This document shows, piece by piece, positions 1 through 11,900 of a stretch of DNA of 64,000 nt (positions within the stretch are counted from its first letter, which is position 1; the number at the start of each line of letters is the position of its first letter). Origin of the DNA: a virus; IMG/VR virus record IMGVR_UViG_3300044646_001284, positions 43,815-107,814 of that record. One strand, given 5' to 3'. The position numbers and the translations under genes were made by a program. The notes below the pieces were generated by a model, which was not told where the DNA came from, made no database searches, and saw nothing but the letters and a program-made list of their open reading frames with translations.

Positions 1-1
1 T

Positions 2-3000
2 TCTGGTTATTTCAATTCTTTCGATCTTGTTGTTAATGGTAATGGATTTGGTGCTAAACTTGTACCAACTATTATCCAAGGAACAATAATTGATGTTAAA
101 GTTGTTAATGGTGGAGTTGGGTATGCATCAACAAACACTACCATTAACATAATTCCTCTTGGAAGTGATGTCAAATTAAAAGCAAATATCAAGTCTTGGA
201 ATATAGATGATATTTCAAGATATGGAATTAATAATATTCAAGATGGATTATTGTTTGGAAAAAATTATTCTTTAATTGGCAATACTTATGGTACATTTTT
301 CTTAAATCAAAATTTAAGACAGTTTTTCAACATTCCAAGTTCACCTTCAACACACTCTCCAATCATTGGTTGGGCATATGATGGGTGTCCAATTTATGGA
401 CCATATGCTTATACAAATATAGATGGCAGTGGTGGAATAATTAGAATGAGAAGTGGATATTCTTATTCTAATCCTATTGGTAGTTTTTGTAGATTAGTTG
501 AAGAATATGTGTTTACTAATTCTGGTACTTTAGATGAGTACAATGGAAGATTTTGCGTTACTCCAGAGTATCCAAATGGAGTTTATGCATATTTTTGCAC
601 TTTAGATGAAAATAATACTCCAGAATTTCCATATGTAGTGGGTCCAAAATACAACTATTCTCCTATTGAAGAAAATTTTGATTTGAATAAAAATCAAACA
701 CTCAATTTCAACAATTTAAACATTATCAAATGGACAAGTCCATATAGAATTTCTGATCAAGACTACAAGTATGAGTATTTTGAATTATTCAAAAATAGTA
801 ACGGTAAAGATGTTATTATTGAAAAATCATCTGTTGGAGTCATTGATTCTATTAATGTTATAGATTCTGGTATTGACTATCAAGTAGGAGATTCTGTAAT
901 ATTTGATAATAGTAATGCTTCTGGATTTGGCGCAATAGCAAAAGTATCTGAAGTTTCTGGAGTTTCTGTAACATCAATATCTTCAGAAACTAAATCTTTC
1001 TCCAATGTAACATTTATTTCTGATGGCACATCTGTAACTGGAATAGCATCAACATACCATTCACTAAAAACTAATTCCTTTATAAACATATCAGGAATTT
1101 CAACAAGTTCTTATGAATCTTTAGAGGGATTTGAAAAGATTATTGTGCCATCTATTGTTACAACTTTAGCATCAAATCTTGGACCATCATCAATTACTGG
1201 AATAGTCACATCAATTCAAGTTAATGAATCCATTAGAACTTTTGATGTTGATTCATACTTGACTATTAGTAATGAAATAGTCAAAGTTGTAGGAGCAGAT
1301 TATCAAAATAACTTATTGAACATTTTGAGACCCCCAAGTGCTCCAGCACATGCAGCATTAGAAACTATTACATTACTCCAAAATAAGTTCCAATATGTAT
1401 CATCAGAGTTTACTCCAGTAATTTCAGAAGTAGATCAAAATTATTATTTTGATTCATCAAACGCAGTTTCTACTGGGACAAATACTTCACCTGGAATTGG
1501 AAATACTTTAACCATCTACCCTCTTGGAGTTGGAATTCCTTATGTAAAATATGTTCAAACTGGTGGAATATATCTTCCCAATAATAAGTTCAGCACTGGA
1601 GATAAGTTAAATTATACAGAAGATACAGCAACTATTGTAACCAATTATGGTGACTTAAATGCATTTTCTGAATTGTATGTTTTAAAATTAGAAAATGATG
1701 TTGTTGGACTTGTAACTAGCAAAACAGATATTTCAAATCCAAGTAGAATTCTAACATATACCTCAGTTGGTTCAGGAAATCTTCACAAATTTAAAACAGA
1801 AAAAAATATTGTTACTGGGACAATTACTCAAAATGATTGTGTAGTTTCAACAGCATCTACTCATGGGTTATCTGTTGGGAGTTTAATTAAATTTAATGTT
1901 AAATCTGGAATAACTACAACTTTTGATGTAACTTACTCAAATAATAGAGTCTTGATTGACTCTGACACTAATCCAAAAATTGATGTCTATACCAATGACA
2001 CAGTAGTATTTGATTTATCAGATGTTTCATTGTCTGGTAAAACATTTAATTTATATACTGATGAGGACTTTTTAAACCTATATGTAGGAAATATTGATAA
2101 TGGAATTGAAGTTGAAAGAACTACCACCCAGTTAACATTAAATGTTAGTGACTATACTCCAAAAACTTTATTTTACAATTTGTCAGATTCAATTACTGAC
2201 ATTACAGTAGAAAACTTTAATCAATTATCCATCAATGCTAGCGAATATAACATAGAGTCAATTATCACAGAATCTACTAGTAATCAGTTTAAGTTTAATC
2301 TAAGTTCTACCCCAGAAAGGTCTTCTTATACTAATCCCTCAACTTTATCATATTCAGTATTATCTGAGGGAATTTTAGGTCCAATATCAAATATTGAAAT
2401 AATTTCTAAAGGATCCCAATACAAAAAGTTACCAATTATTTCATCTGTTGATAGTGAATTTGGAAGTGGGTGTAATTTATTTGCTAAGAGCAATTCTATA
2501 GGTAAGATTGAAAGGTCTAGAGTAAACAACTCACAATTAATTTGTCCTTTTGATAAAACATTAACGCCACAATCAAATATTTTCTCAATCTTAAAATTAA
2601 CTGATAATTATACTGTAGATTCTTTAATTGTAAATTCTACAGGACAAAATTATTTGTTCTCGCCAAAAATAAAACTGTACAGTGAAAGTGATAATTCTAT
2701 CATATCACAATTTTCTGCTTCTGCAACTTTAAAAAATAATTCTATAGATGACATTAAAATTTTAAATCCTGGATTTGGATTAAAATCTAATGATAATAAA
2801 ATTATTGTTATTGATAATAGCAATGGGTTCAATATTATTAATGCATCAGTAACTGGATCTGGACCTTACACAATTACCCTGACCTTAAAAACTCCCACAT
2901 CAGGATTTACCACTTCAAATCCATTACCTATTTCAATTGGTGATGAAATATTTGTAGAAAAAATTGTTTCCACTGGAGGTGATGGATTCAACTCAAGTGA

Positions 3001-4882
3001 TTATAACTATAATCCATTCACTGTGACCTTCGTAGACCCTGCATTTGGGTCTCAGGATGCTGCGATAGTTAGATATCAAACAACACAAAATCCAGGTTCT
3101 TACAGCAGCACCTTGACCTATGATGCAAATGTAATTCCATATTCTTATTTACCTCAAATAGAACCTGTTTTGAAACAAAATGTTTTTTATAATGAAGAGT
3201 TTGTAAATGATTTGAGAATTATAAAAAATCAAAAAAATAATCCAATAACCAATTTATTAAAAGTCAAACAATCTGAAAATATTCAAATAAATGATATTGT
3301 TACTGGAAAATCATCAAATTCTAAAGGTAAAGTTGTAGAAATTAATAATTTCAAATCTTCATTTATTTCTGACTACAGTGTTTCTGAAATATTAGGAGGA
3401 CAAGAAAATAGGGGATATCTTTCATCAAATATACAAAAACTTTCTGATAATGATTATTATCAGAAGTTTTCATATTCTTTGAAGAGTAATAAATCTTTCT
3501 CTGATTGGGAGTCTCCAGTATCTGACATAACTCATACATCTGGATATAAAAAGTTCAGTGACTTATCTGTAGAATCTGTTGGTATTGGAACTACTCAATC
3601 AATTAAAACAGATTCAACATCAACTTTAAATGTTATTTTAGATTCTTATGTTGATGTAAATTCAATTAGCGATTATGACTTGGTAAATGAAATTGATATT
3701 GAGGACACTGACTATGAATATTCTCAATATTTGAAGTTTAGTAGATTAAAATTAGGACAAAGTTTAAAATCAGTAGACAATAGAGTTTTATCAATAGATG
3801 ACATATCAAACTTGTTTAATGTTGAGCCCACTGTTCCTGAAGTTGCAATAGATTCTACATTTAGCACTGACTCAATAGCATTGAAGTATACATTTTATCT
3901 GACTGCTTCTGAAGGATTTTTAGGTGACTTCGTTTACCCTGAAGTTTTTGAATTGTTGGTAGTCAGAAATGCAAATGACGTAGATTTAACATCATATGCT
4001 TCTTATTTTGATGCAGAAAATTTGGGAGCAAATGCTGTTTTGGGAAGATTCACTGCTGAAATAAATCCATCAAATGATAATGAATTAGTTTTATCATTTA
4101 GACCAACAAATCCATTTATATCAATAGATATAAAATCAATTAAAGAAACTACTCCCAGCACGGTTGGAGTTGCAACAACTGCTTTTGGATATGTAAAAAA
4201 TGTAGAATTGACTCAACAATATAATACATCTGGAGTTTCTACATTTTATTCTATTCCATTGTCAGATTGCAAGTCTGGAACTTTGATTGTGGGAATATCT
4301 TCTACAAAAAATAGTATCAACAAATCTTTAGAACTTTCATTTACCAATACTTCAAATGATTTGTTTATTAGTAAATATGCAGAAAATGATTTGGTTAATT
4401 ATGGCAACATAAACATAATTGCAAATGGTTCAAATCTTGAATTTAATTTTGACAATACAACTGGAATTGGAGTTACTTTATATGCAAACCTAAAACTTCT
4501 GACAAATACTTATGCTGGATATGATAGTATTAACAAAACTTTTTCAAAAATTTCAAGTTCAGAAATAACAACAAATTCATTATCTACTGGAATTTCAACT
4601 GTATCTGGAATATATGGGTTTACCAAATATATTATGGAGATATCTCAAGATACTGGAATTACAACTTACAGGTCAATAGTACAATTAAATTCAGTTCATT
4701 CTGGTGACTACTTAAATAATATTGTATATGATATTAATGGTGATATTGAGTTGACTGACATAGTTTTTGAAACCAATTATAGTTTAGCACAAAATGAATA
4801 CACTTTGTCTTTCAACCCTGTAACCTCTGCAAATTATACCATTAAAATTTATGAAGCAAACATTCTATCTCCAAATCAATAA
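2..4882 (+). CDS. Very large virion structural protein with YHYH domain (5' end outside window)
   Basis: The reading frame is open from base 2, so the gene starts upstream of the window; the TTG at 251 is an internal codon, not a start. About 1626 residues are visible. Visible residues about 120-165 hold GWAYDGCPIYGPYAY, the signature of the YHYH domain found in large marine T4-like phage virion proteins. Further along are several short repeats of the type NGGVGY, DSGIDYQVGD, SKGSQY and NPGFG, shared with neighbours. The position just before gp8 is that of T4 gp7, a baseplate wedge protein, but I see no direct gp7 similarity. A role as a baseplate-peripheral or host-contact protein is inference. 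It is followed after 15 bases by another structural gene. Confidence 0.8.
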   Translation, partial: SGYFNSFDLVVNGNGFGAKLVPTIIQGTIIDVKVVNGGVGYASTNTTINIIPLGSDVKLKANIKSWNIDDISRYGINNIQDGLLFGKNYSLIGNTYGTFFLNQNLRQFFNIPSSPSTHSPIIGWAYDGCPIYGPYAYTNIDGSGGIIRMRSGYSYSNPIGSFCRLVEEYVFTNSGTLDEYNGRFCVTPEYPNGVYAYFCTLDENNTPEFPYVVGPKYNYSPIEENFDLNKNQTLNFNNLNIIKWTSPYRISDQDYKYEYFELFKNSNGKDVIIEKSSVGVIDSINVIDSGIDYQVGDSVIFDNSNASGFGAIAKVSEVSGVSVTSISSETKSFSNVTFISDGTSVTGIASTYHSLKTNSFINISGISTSSYESLEGFEKIIVPSIVTTLASNLGPSSITGIVTSIQVNESIRTFDVDSYLTISNEIVKVVGADYQNNLLNILRPPSAPAHAALETITLLQNKFQYVSSEFTPVISEVDQNYYFDSSNAVSTGTNTSPGIGNTLTIYPLGVGIPYVKYVQTGGIYLPNNKFSTGDKLNYTEDTATIVTNYGDLNAFSELYVLKLENDVVGLVTSKTDISNPSRILTYTSVGSGNLHKFKTEKNIVTGTITQNDCVVSTASTHGLSVGSLIKFNVKSGITTTFDVTYSNNRVLIDSDTNPKIDVYTNDTVVFDLSDVSLSGKTFNLYTDEDFLNLYVGNIDNGIEVERTTTQLTLNVSDYTPKTLFYNLSDSITDITVENFNQLSINASEYNIESIITESTSNQFKFNLSSTPERSSYTNPSTLSYSVLSEGILGPISNIEIISKGSQYKKLPIISSVDSEFGSGCNLFAKSNSIGKIERSRVNNSQLICPFDKTLTPQSNIFSILKLTDNYTVDSLIVNSTGQNYLFSPKIKLYSESDNSIISQFSASATLKNNSIDDIKILNPGFGLKSNDNKIIVIDNSNGFNIINASVTGSGPYTITLTLKTPTSGFTTSNPLPISIGDEIFVEKIVSTGGDGFNSSDYNYNPFTVTFVDPAFGSQDAAIVRYQTTQNPGSYSSTLTYDANVIPYSYLPQIEPVLKQNVFYNEEFVNDLRIIKNQKNNPITNLLKVKQSENIQINDIVTGKSSNSKGKVVEINNFKSSFISDYSVSEILGGQENRGYLSSNIQKLSDNDYYQKFSYSLKSNKSFSDWESPVSDITHTSGYKKFSDLSVESVGIGTTQSIKTDSTSTLNVILDSYVDVNSISDYDLVNEIDIEDTDYEYSQYLKFSRLKLGQSLKSVDNRVLSIDDISNLFNVEPTVPEVAIDSTFSTDSIALKYTFYLTASEGFLGDFVYPEVFELLVVRNANDVDLTSYASYFDAENLGANAVLGRFTAEINPSNDNELVLSFRPTNPFISIDIKSIKETTPSTVGVATTAFGYVKNVELTQQYNTSGVSTFYSIPLSDCKSGTLIVGISSTKNSINKSLELSFTNTSNDLFISKYAENDLVNYGNINIIANGSNLEFNFDNTTGIGVTLYANLKLLTNTYAGYDSINKTFSKISSSEITTNSLSTGISTVSGIYGFTKYIMEISQDTGITTYRSIVQLNSVHSGDYLNNIVYDINGDIELTDIVFETNYSLAQNEYTLSFNPVTSANYTIKIYEANILSPNQ

Positions 4883-4888
4883 TAAATA
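4881..4888 (+). promoter_or_regulatory. Possible weak late promoter element AATAAATA
   Basis: AATAAATA overlaps the stop of the YHYH gene and lies ten bases before the next ATG. It differs by one base from the T4 late consensus TATAAATA. The same TAATAAATA string follows the stop codon of the next gene too. Chance is possible in such AT-rich DNA. Confidence 0.25.
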
Positions 4889-4897
4889 TTCATAAAA

Positions 4898-7333
4898 ATG
4901 CCCATTAACGAAGTAGGAACAATATACACACCATCAATATATGGGAGAACTTCTTTTCCATTAAAGCATAAAACGTCTGCTATTTTTTATAAAATTTTTA
5001 ATTCAGAAGATTCTAGTACTGTAAACATAGTTCAAGATACAATCAATATTCCAAATCATTTTTTCAAAACAGGAGAACCATTAGCATACAATGTTAATGA
5101 TTCAAATACTGATACACCAATAGGAATTTCAACTTTAAGTCCTGGAGCTGGTGGAACAATTTCACAGTTTCCAAATATTGTTTATCCCATAGTTATAGAT
5201 AAAAATAATATTAGAGTGGCATTGGGAAGCACTTATGCATTAGCAAATGAGTATGTTAATATATCTTCTCTAGGAATAGGAACTGAACATTCACTTGAAG
5301 CATTTAAACAAAACTCAAAATGTCTAGTCTCAATTAATAATATCATCCAATCTCCAATATCAGTTGGTTCTACAGTTCAAGTATTGTCATATACCCCCTC
5401 AAGTTTAGTATTAGAAAGTTTACGAAATATAAAATTAGGCACTTGTTTAAAAATTAATGATGAAATTGTTAGAATTTCTTCTGTAAATTATGACACAAAA
5501 GAAGTATCTTTATCTAGAGGTCCTCAAGTTCTAGGAACAAATACTAATTTGTTCACAAATTCACTTGTTGGAAGTTATATTGACGTTTTGTCTGGCAATT
5601 ATAATATTATAAAAGACATCATTTATTTTGATGAACCTCCTTTAGAAGGTAGAAAAATAAATTACAGAATCCCATCTTCAGACATTGTTTATAGTAATTA
5701 CAGTTTCAATTTACTTACTGATATTTTACAGACTGGGAGTCAAGTTTTAGTAATTTGGTCAAATCCTCCACAAGAAATTCCTACACAAAAGTTTTATTAT
5801 TTAATTAAGAATAGTGAAAATAACTTTAGTTTTGCAGAAAATTTTGCCAATGCTATTAATGATGTAAAAGTTACATTTTCAAATATTTCTGATAATGAAT
5901 TTCCAGTAAGTAATTTTGAAGTTGTTTTCTTTTATCCAAGTGAAGAAAATAGTTTTAATGGAAGAGTTTTTCTAAGGTCAAATTACGATGCAAATAACGT
6001 ATTTGATGATGTTTCTGAACAATTTACAGGAATTTCCAGCTCTTTTGAATTGAAAATTTCTGGAATTAGTACAGTTGGCATATCAAGTGATAATGGTATT
6101 TTATTAGTAAATAATATTTTCCAATATCCAGGTTCTAATGAAGCATTTTCTTTTTCTGAAACTGCATCAGAAACATTTGTAAATTTTGTTGGGTTTGGAA
6201 CAACAGGATTCACTGGAAAAGATTATGATGTAAATGTTAAAGGATATCCAAGAGGTGGAATTATTGTTTCTTATGGGACAACCTCAGGAGGCAGTTATCA
6301 ACTTTCTACTTCTTACTATAATGTTCCAGTAACTGGTTCAATTTCTGGAATAGGTGCATCAGTATCATTTAACACTGACGAATATGGAAATGTAAAAGAA
6401 TTTAAGTTTACCAATCGAGGATACAATTACAAAGTTGGTGAAATTTTAATTCCCACAAATGCTACTGGACTTGGAACTCAAACTTCAAATGATAAAATTC
6501 ACATTACAATCAATGAAGTTACCAAAGATACATTTAATGCTTGGAATATTGGAATATTAGAAAAATTAGATGATTTGAGTGATAAGGTAAATGGTGTCAG
6601 AAGAACTTTTGACATTACAAAAAATAGTCAAAGAATTAGCTTAGATACTGAATCTGAATCTGAAGTAGAACTTCAATATAATCTATTAATCTTTGTCAAT
6701 GATGTTCTTCAAATTCCAAATTCTTCATACATTTTCAATAGTGGTTCAATTATTACATTTACAGAACCTATCCCTACAGGAAGTAATGTAAAGGTTTATT
6801 TTTATAGAGGGTATACAAATGACTCTTTCAATTCTGATGATGCATCTAAATTAAAAGAAGGCGATTCACTTGTTCTTCTTCAGGACATTTACAATCCACC
6901 ACCACTTGAACAAAATGATAGAATTATTAAACAATTTGTTAGTGCTGATGTTTTAAGAACTAATATTTACTCTGATCTTGGATTGTCTGAAAATTCTTCC
7001 CAACTTAGGTCTATAACATGGACACCACAAAAGAAAGATTTAATTATTGACGGAACTTTTGTAAGTAAGTCTAGAGATGAACAAAATTCTGGAATAACAT
7101 CTTTTACTAAAATTGCAACATATGTGGGCACATTTTCTGGAGTTAGCACTAATACAATTGGCGTTACTACAACCAGCATTTTAATTGGAGACTATGTAGA
7201 GGGTACTTATGTTGGAACAGGGGTTTCAATTGTATCAATTGGATCATCTATTATTGGGATAGGTTCTACAAGTTATTCATCTTCTCCAGTTGGAGTTAAT
7301 ACATCATTACTCTCATTCTACAGAAAATCATAA
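4898..7333 (+). CDS. Large virion structural protein of unknown function
   Basis: An 811-residue protein beginning MPINEVGTIYTP, sitting between the YHYH protein and gp8, so a baseplate or tail-surface role is inferred from place. The sequence is rich in Ser, Asn, Thr, Ile and Gly with alternating hydrophobic residues, as in beta-rich tail proteins, and has no transmembrane segment. Around residues 490-530 it has TNRGYNYKVGEILIPT, one copy of the G-Y repeat shared with gp8, gp14 and the upstream giant protein. The C terminus is a Gly, Ser, Thr and Val repeat-like stretch. I do not recognise a named family. Stop and next start are 25 bases apart with AATAAATA between. Confidence 0.7.
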   Translation: MPINEVGTIYTPSIYGRTSFPLKHKTSAIFYKIFNSEDSSTVNIVQDTINIPNHFFKTGEPLAYNVNDSNTDTPIGISTLSPGAGGTISQFPNIVYPIVIDKNNIRVALGSTYALANEYVNISSLGIGTEHSLEAFKQNSKCLVSINNIIQSPISVGSTVQVLSYTPSSLVLESLRNIKLGTCLKINDEIVRISSVNYDTKEVSLSRGPQVLGTNTNLFTNSLVGSYIDVLSGNYNIIKDIIYFDEPPLEGRKINYRIPSSDIVYSNYSFNLLTDILQTGSQVLVIWSNPPQEIPTQKFYYLIKNSENNFSFAENFANAINDVKVTFSNISDNEFPVSNFEVVFFYPSEENSFNGRVFLRSNYDANNVFDDVSEQFTGISSSFELKISGISTVGISSDNGILLVNNIFQYPGSNEAFSFSETASETFVNFVGFGTTGFTGKDYDVNVKGYPRGGIIVSYGTTSGGSYQLSTSYYNVPVTGSISGIGASVSFNTDEYGNVKEFKFTNRGYNYKVGEILIPTNATGLGTQTSNDKIHITINEVTKDTFNAWNIGILEKLDDLSDKVNGVRRTFDITKNSQRISLDTESESEVELQYNLLIFVNDVLQIPNSSYIFNSGSIITFTEPIPTGSNVKVYFYRGYTNDSFNSDDASKLKEGDSLVLLQDIYNPPPLEQNDRIIKQFVSADVLRTNIYSDLGLSENSSQLRSITWTPQKKDLIIDGTFVSKSRDEQNSGITSFTKIATYVGTFSGVSTNTIGVTTTSILIGDYVEGTYVGTGVSIVSIGSSIIGIGSTSYSSSPVGVNTSLLSFYRKS

Positions 7334-7339
7334 TAAATA
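7332..7339 (+). promoter_or_regulatory. Possible weak late promoter element AATAAATA
   Basis: AATAAATA overlaps the stop of the upstream gene, 19 bases before the gp8 start. It is one base away from TATAAATA and identical in setting to the element at 4881. Confidence 0.25.
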
Positions 7340-7358
7340 ACATAAAATACAGATTCAA

Positions 7359-8900
7359 ATGGCAGTAATAACTGACAAATTAAGGATAATAAATTGCTCT
7401 AATTTTGTAAGTGATATTGGGAATGGTAACTACTATACATTCATTGGATTTCCAAACGCAGATTCTCTTTATCCAAGTTGGGATTCTTCTAGACCAAATC
7501 CAACTGACAATTACTTATATTTAAATTCTTATAGAGATAATATTTTAGGTGTCAAAAAAATAACCTCATCTGATGTTATTAGAGTAATTCCAAAAATTGT
7601 TTGGTCAAGTGGTAAAAAATATGAGATGTATAGGCATGATTATAGTGTTTATAATACATCACCAGTAACGTCTTCTACAAGACTGTATGATTCTTCTTAT
7701 TATGTAATGAATAGAGATTATAGAGTTTACATCTGTATCAACAATAATTCTTTACCATCTAACAATAACACTGGTGCTATCTCTACTCAAGAACCATTAC
7801 ATACTGATTTGACACCAAGATTAGAGTCTGATGGGTACATGTGGAAATATTTGTATACATTGTCTCCAGCAGATGTTTTGAAATTTGACTCTACCAATTA
7901 TATAAGTGTTCCAAATAATTGGGAAACTGAAGGTCTCAATGCTGAAATTGATAGAATTAGAGATAACTCAGTAGATGGAAAAATTGAAACAGTTTTAGTA
8001 GAATATAATGCAGTAAATTATCCATTCTTTGGCACATTATCTAATGTTCCCATCAGGGGGGATGGAACTGGAGCAACAGCTTCTGTAGTTTTTGATGAAC
8101 AAGGAAAACCTATTAATGTAATTGTGACTAATGGTGGTAGTGGTTATACATTTGCAACCTTAGACTTAGATTCTATTTTAGCACCAATTGGAGCACAAAA
8201 AGCAATTTTTAATGTAATAATTTCCCCACCAGGAGGTCATGGTGCAAACATTTATAATGAACTTGGTGCTTTTAGGGCATTGGTTTATAGTAGAATTGAA
8301 AATGATACAATAAATCCAGATTTTATTATTGGAAATCAATTTTCAAGAGTTGGAATTATAAAGGATGTAAAATTAAATGGGAGTAATGAGGTGTTTACCC
8401 CAAACACAGGTTCTGGTGTTTATGCCTTTAGAATAAATGAAGATGCTTCTGCAGAAACATATGATTCTATAATTACTCAAACAAACACAGGAGCTATTGG
8501 AAATTTAGTTAGTTTTGATAACACAACTAAAGTATTGAGATATATTCAACCCAGAAATAATAATATTGACACTTACTCTGTCCCTCCAAATATTCAAATT
8601 GATTATCATTTTGCAGATAGTGTATCTGGAATTCAAACTGCAACACAATATGCATTAAATGATTTTGATAATAGTACATTAACTATTGGAGGAAATTCAT
8701 ATACAATAAACACAGGGTACACTGGAAATGAAGTTGATATTGGAGGAACAATATATTATCTTGGACAATCATTCAATGGAGGTCTATCAAATCCAGACAT
8801 AAATATAAAGAGTGGTGATGTTGTTTATGTTGATAATAGGGCTTCAGTAACTCGATCATCACAACAACGAGAAGATATTAAAATCATTTTAGAATTCTAA
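7359..8900 (+). CDS. 8: Baseplate wedge subunit gp8
   Basis: This is the T4 gp8 homologue, part of the baseplate wedge. The N terminus reads MAVITDKLRIINCSNFV, followed by a stretch with FPNADSLYPSWD and NPTDNYLY that parallels T4 gp8. Residues about 155-185 hold DGYMWKYLYTLSPADV and YISVPNNW, matching the gp8 core (DGYVWEYLFEIPPDV in T4, recalled from memory). The C terminus EDIKIILEF matches the gp8 end. At 513 residues it is much longer than T4 gp8 (334). The extra length lies in the second half, which includes one TNGGSGY repeat near residue 257, so an inserted surface domain is likely. It lies upstream of the DUF4815 gene by four bases. Confidence 0.88.
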   Translation: MAVITDKLRIINCSNFVSDIGNGNYYTFIGFPNADSLYPSWDSSRPNPTDNYLYLNSYRDNILGVKKITSSDVIRVIPKIVWSSGKKYEMYRHDYSVYNTSPVTSSTRLYDSSYYVMNRDYRVYICINNNSLPSNNNTGAISTQEPLHTDLTPRLESDGYMWKYLYTLSPADVLKFDSTNYISVPNNWETEGLNAEIDRIRDNSVDGKIETVLVEYNAVNYPFFGTLSNVPIRGDGTGATASVVFDEQGKPINVIVTNGGSGYTFATLDLDSILAPIGAQKAIFNVIISPPGGHGANIYNELGAFRALVYSRIENDTINPDFIIGNQFSRVGIIKDVKLNGSNEVFTPNTGSGVYAFRINEDASAETYDSIITQTNTGAIGNLVSFDNTTKVLRYIQPRNNNIDTYSVPPNIQIDYHFADSVSGIQTATQYALNDFDNSTLTIGGNSYTINTGYTGNEVDIGGTIYYLGQSFNGGLSNPDINIKSGDVVYVDNRASVTRSSQQREDIKIILEF

Positions 8901-8904
8901 AAAA

Positions 8905-11900
8905 ATGCCCCAAAGTACTAATTTAAATAAAAATCCTTATTATGATGATTTTAGCGACTCTAAGAACTTTTATAAAGTTCTTTTTAAGCCTGGAGTCACT
9001 GTACAAACAAGAGAATTAACTACTCTCCAATCTATTTTACAAAATCAAGTTGAAAAACTTGGAAGTGCATTTTTTAAGAAAAACACTGTAGTTGTTCCTG
9101 GTGGATTTGCATATGACTCTACATTTTATTCTGTAGAAATTGAAGGTTCTTACAAAGGAATTGATGTAGAAAATTATTTTAGCAAACTTGTAGGAACAAC
9201 TCTTACTGGAAGAACTTCAAACGTAACTGCTAAAGTAGAAAAAGTTCTTTCTAGACAAGATTCTATTAGAAACAACACAACACTGTATATAAAATATCAA
9301 TCTTCATCATCTGAAAATTTTACTTCTAATATTTTTTCAGATGGAGAAGAATTAACAATAAATCAAAATATTACTTTTGATAGTGGTTCTATTTTAAGTG
9401 GGTCTTCAGTAGCCAAAACTATTGCACCAACAAACAGAAAATCTACTTCAATAGCATCAGCAGCAAAAATAGACTCTGGAGTTTATTTCGTAAGAGGATA
9501 TTTTGTTAATGTTTCTACGGATACTCTTGTTTTAGACCAATATTCAAATACCCCCTCTTATAGAGTAGGATTAAATATTAGCGAAGAAATTATAAATGCT
9601 AATCAGGATTCTTCTTTATATGATAATGCTCAAGGTTTTTCAAACTTTGCTGCTCCTGGTGCAGATAGGTTAAAAATATCTTTAAGTTTATCTAAAAAAT
9701 CATTAACTGATTTTAATGACGAAAATTTCATAGAACTCTTTAGAGTTGTAAATGGAAATTTACGTAAAATAAAAAATGAAACAGATAGTTCATATATTAC
9801 TGACATTTTAGCAAGAAGAACTTTTGATGAATCTGGAAATTATTATGTCAACCCATTTAATGTAGAATCTATAGATTCTTTAAATGATAATTTAGGTAAT
9901 GGTGGATTGTATTCTGAAGGAGAATCAACAGAAAATGGAATAATTCCAGCAGAAGAAACTGGGATCATCAAAGTTTCTGCTGGTAAAGCTTATGTTCAAG
10001 GATATGAAATTCCAACCACTACTGAAGTTTTATCTTTCCCCAAACCAAGAACAACTGCTCATGTAGAATCATCATCAGCAGTATTTTCTACTGGAAATCT
10101 TTTGAGGGTCAATAATGTAAAAAATATTCCAAACATTGGATTAACAACAGATTTTACTATTTCATTATATGATCAAAGACTTTCTGCTAATGTTGCTTCT
10201 GGGACAACAATTGGAGTAGCAAGAGTTTATGATTTCTCATCTTATATAACTTCATACGAAAATCAAGCAAGTCAATTTAATTTACATGCATTTGATATTC
10301 AAGTTTACAGCAAAATTGACACAGACTCACCCCTAACATCAATTGTTGTAGGCGATTATATCAAGGGAAATAATAGTGGTTCAACAGGATTTGTTAAGAC
10401 TAATTCTGGACAAACACTAACACTATATCAAGTTTCTGGACAATTCATTCAAAATGAATCTTTAATAGTCAATGGTATTGGTTCTACAGTTGCAGTTGGA
10501 ACATTTACTAATTATTCTGTAGATGACATTAAAGCAGTATCAAATGGAACTTTTGTTGCTGATTCTTTACTTTCCAAAGAAGTAGTTTTAACTGGACCAT
10601 TTTCTCTTTCTGTTGATGCTGGTGTTGGTACAATTAGATCAAACAACGGTTCATCATTTGCATCAAATTTAAAAGTAGCAGATATAGTCAAATATCCTCA
10701 AGTTGGTGTTGGTTCTGATATTTTTGCAAAAATTACATCAATTAATGCAACAAAAAATCAAATTGTTTTAGCAACTACATCAACTGTTCCTAATGTTTGT
10801 TCTGGCGATCTTGGAATCAGCACTTCTCTTCAAACAGTTTCTGTAATCAAATCCCAACTAATACAAACAGACGACCCTTCATTAACAACTAATTTAAACA
10901 ACAACAATATTGCTAATGTAGATTTCTTAAATTCAAATATTTACACCAAAGTTTCATATAACTCAGTAACAAAATCATCTACTACATTAACATTACCAAG
11001 TCTTTCTGGAACTGATTATGTGTATTCTACATTTAATCCAGAAAGATATATTGTAGTTAATGTAGATGGTTCAATAGAAAATTTAACCACTGCAACTTTT
11101 ACAATAACTGGTGGTGGCAAAAATGCAGAGTTTACAAATCTTTCTGCAACTGCAGGTCCATGCAAAGTCATTACGACACAAATTAAATCTAATGTAAGTC
11201 AAAAGTCTAAAAAACTTACAAGATGTGCTTCATTAACTATTAATAAAACAAAATACACTACACCCCCAAATGCTGGTCTTGCTCAAACTAGTGTTTATGG
11301 AACAAGAGTTGAAGATGATCAAATAAGTTTGAATACTTCTGATATTATCCAAGTTCATGGTGTCTTTGAATCTTCTTCCACTTCCAATCCAACTCTTTCT
11401 TGGCTTGAACTTTCAGGATTGAATAGCACAAACAGTAGTGTTGATGATTTGATTGTAGGAGAACTAGTTATTGGTGCCACATCTGGAGCAGTAGCATTAT
11501 ATGCTCAAAAGAAATCTGCAGCTAGAATTGATATCATTTACAAAAATGATTCTGTCTTTGCTTTAGGCGAAACTGTTACTTTTTCAGAAAGTGGTTATAC
11601 TGCAACCACTGCATCAATTAATGCTGGGGATAAAAATATTGTCAATGAATTTATATTAGATAATGGACAAAGAACTCACTTTTATGATTTTGGTAGATTA
11701 ATTAGAAAAGAATCATCAAAAGAACCATCTGGAAGATTGACAATTTTCTTTGATCAATTTACTTACAATACTAATGACTATGGGGATTTAGTAGCAGTTA
11801 ATAGCTATCCAACAACTCTTACTAAAAAATTAATCCCAGAGTTTGATGGATTAAGAAATACTGATGTTTTAGATGTTAGACCAAGAGTTACAAATTACTC

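Noticed and set aside
251-4882. TTG at 251 as the start of the first gene
   Set aside because: The frame is open for 249 bases upstream to the window edge with the same kind of protein sequence, including a G-G-V-G-Y repeat, so the gene begins outside.
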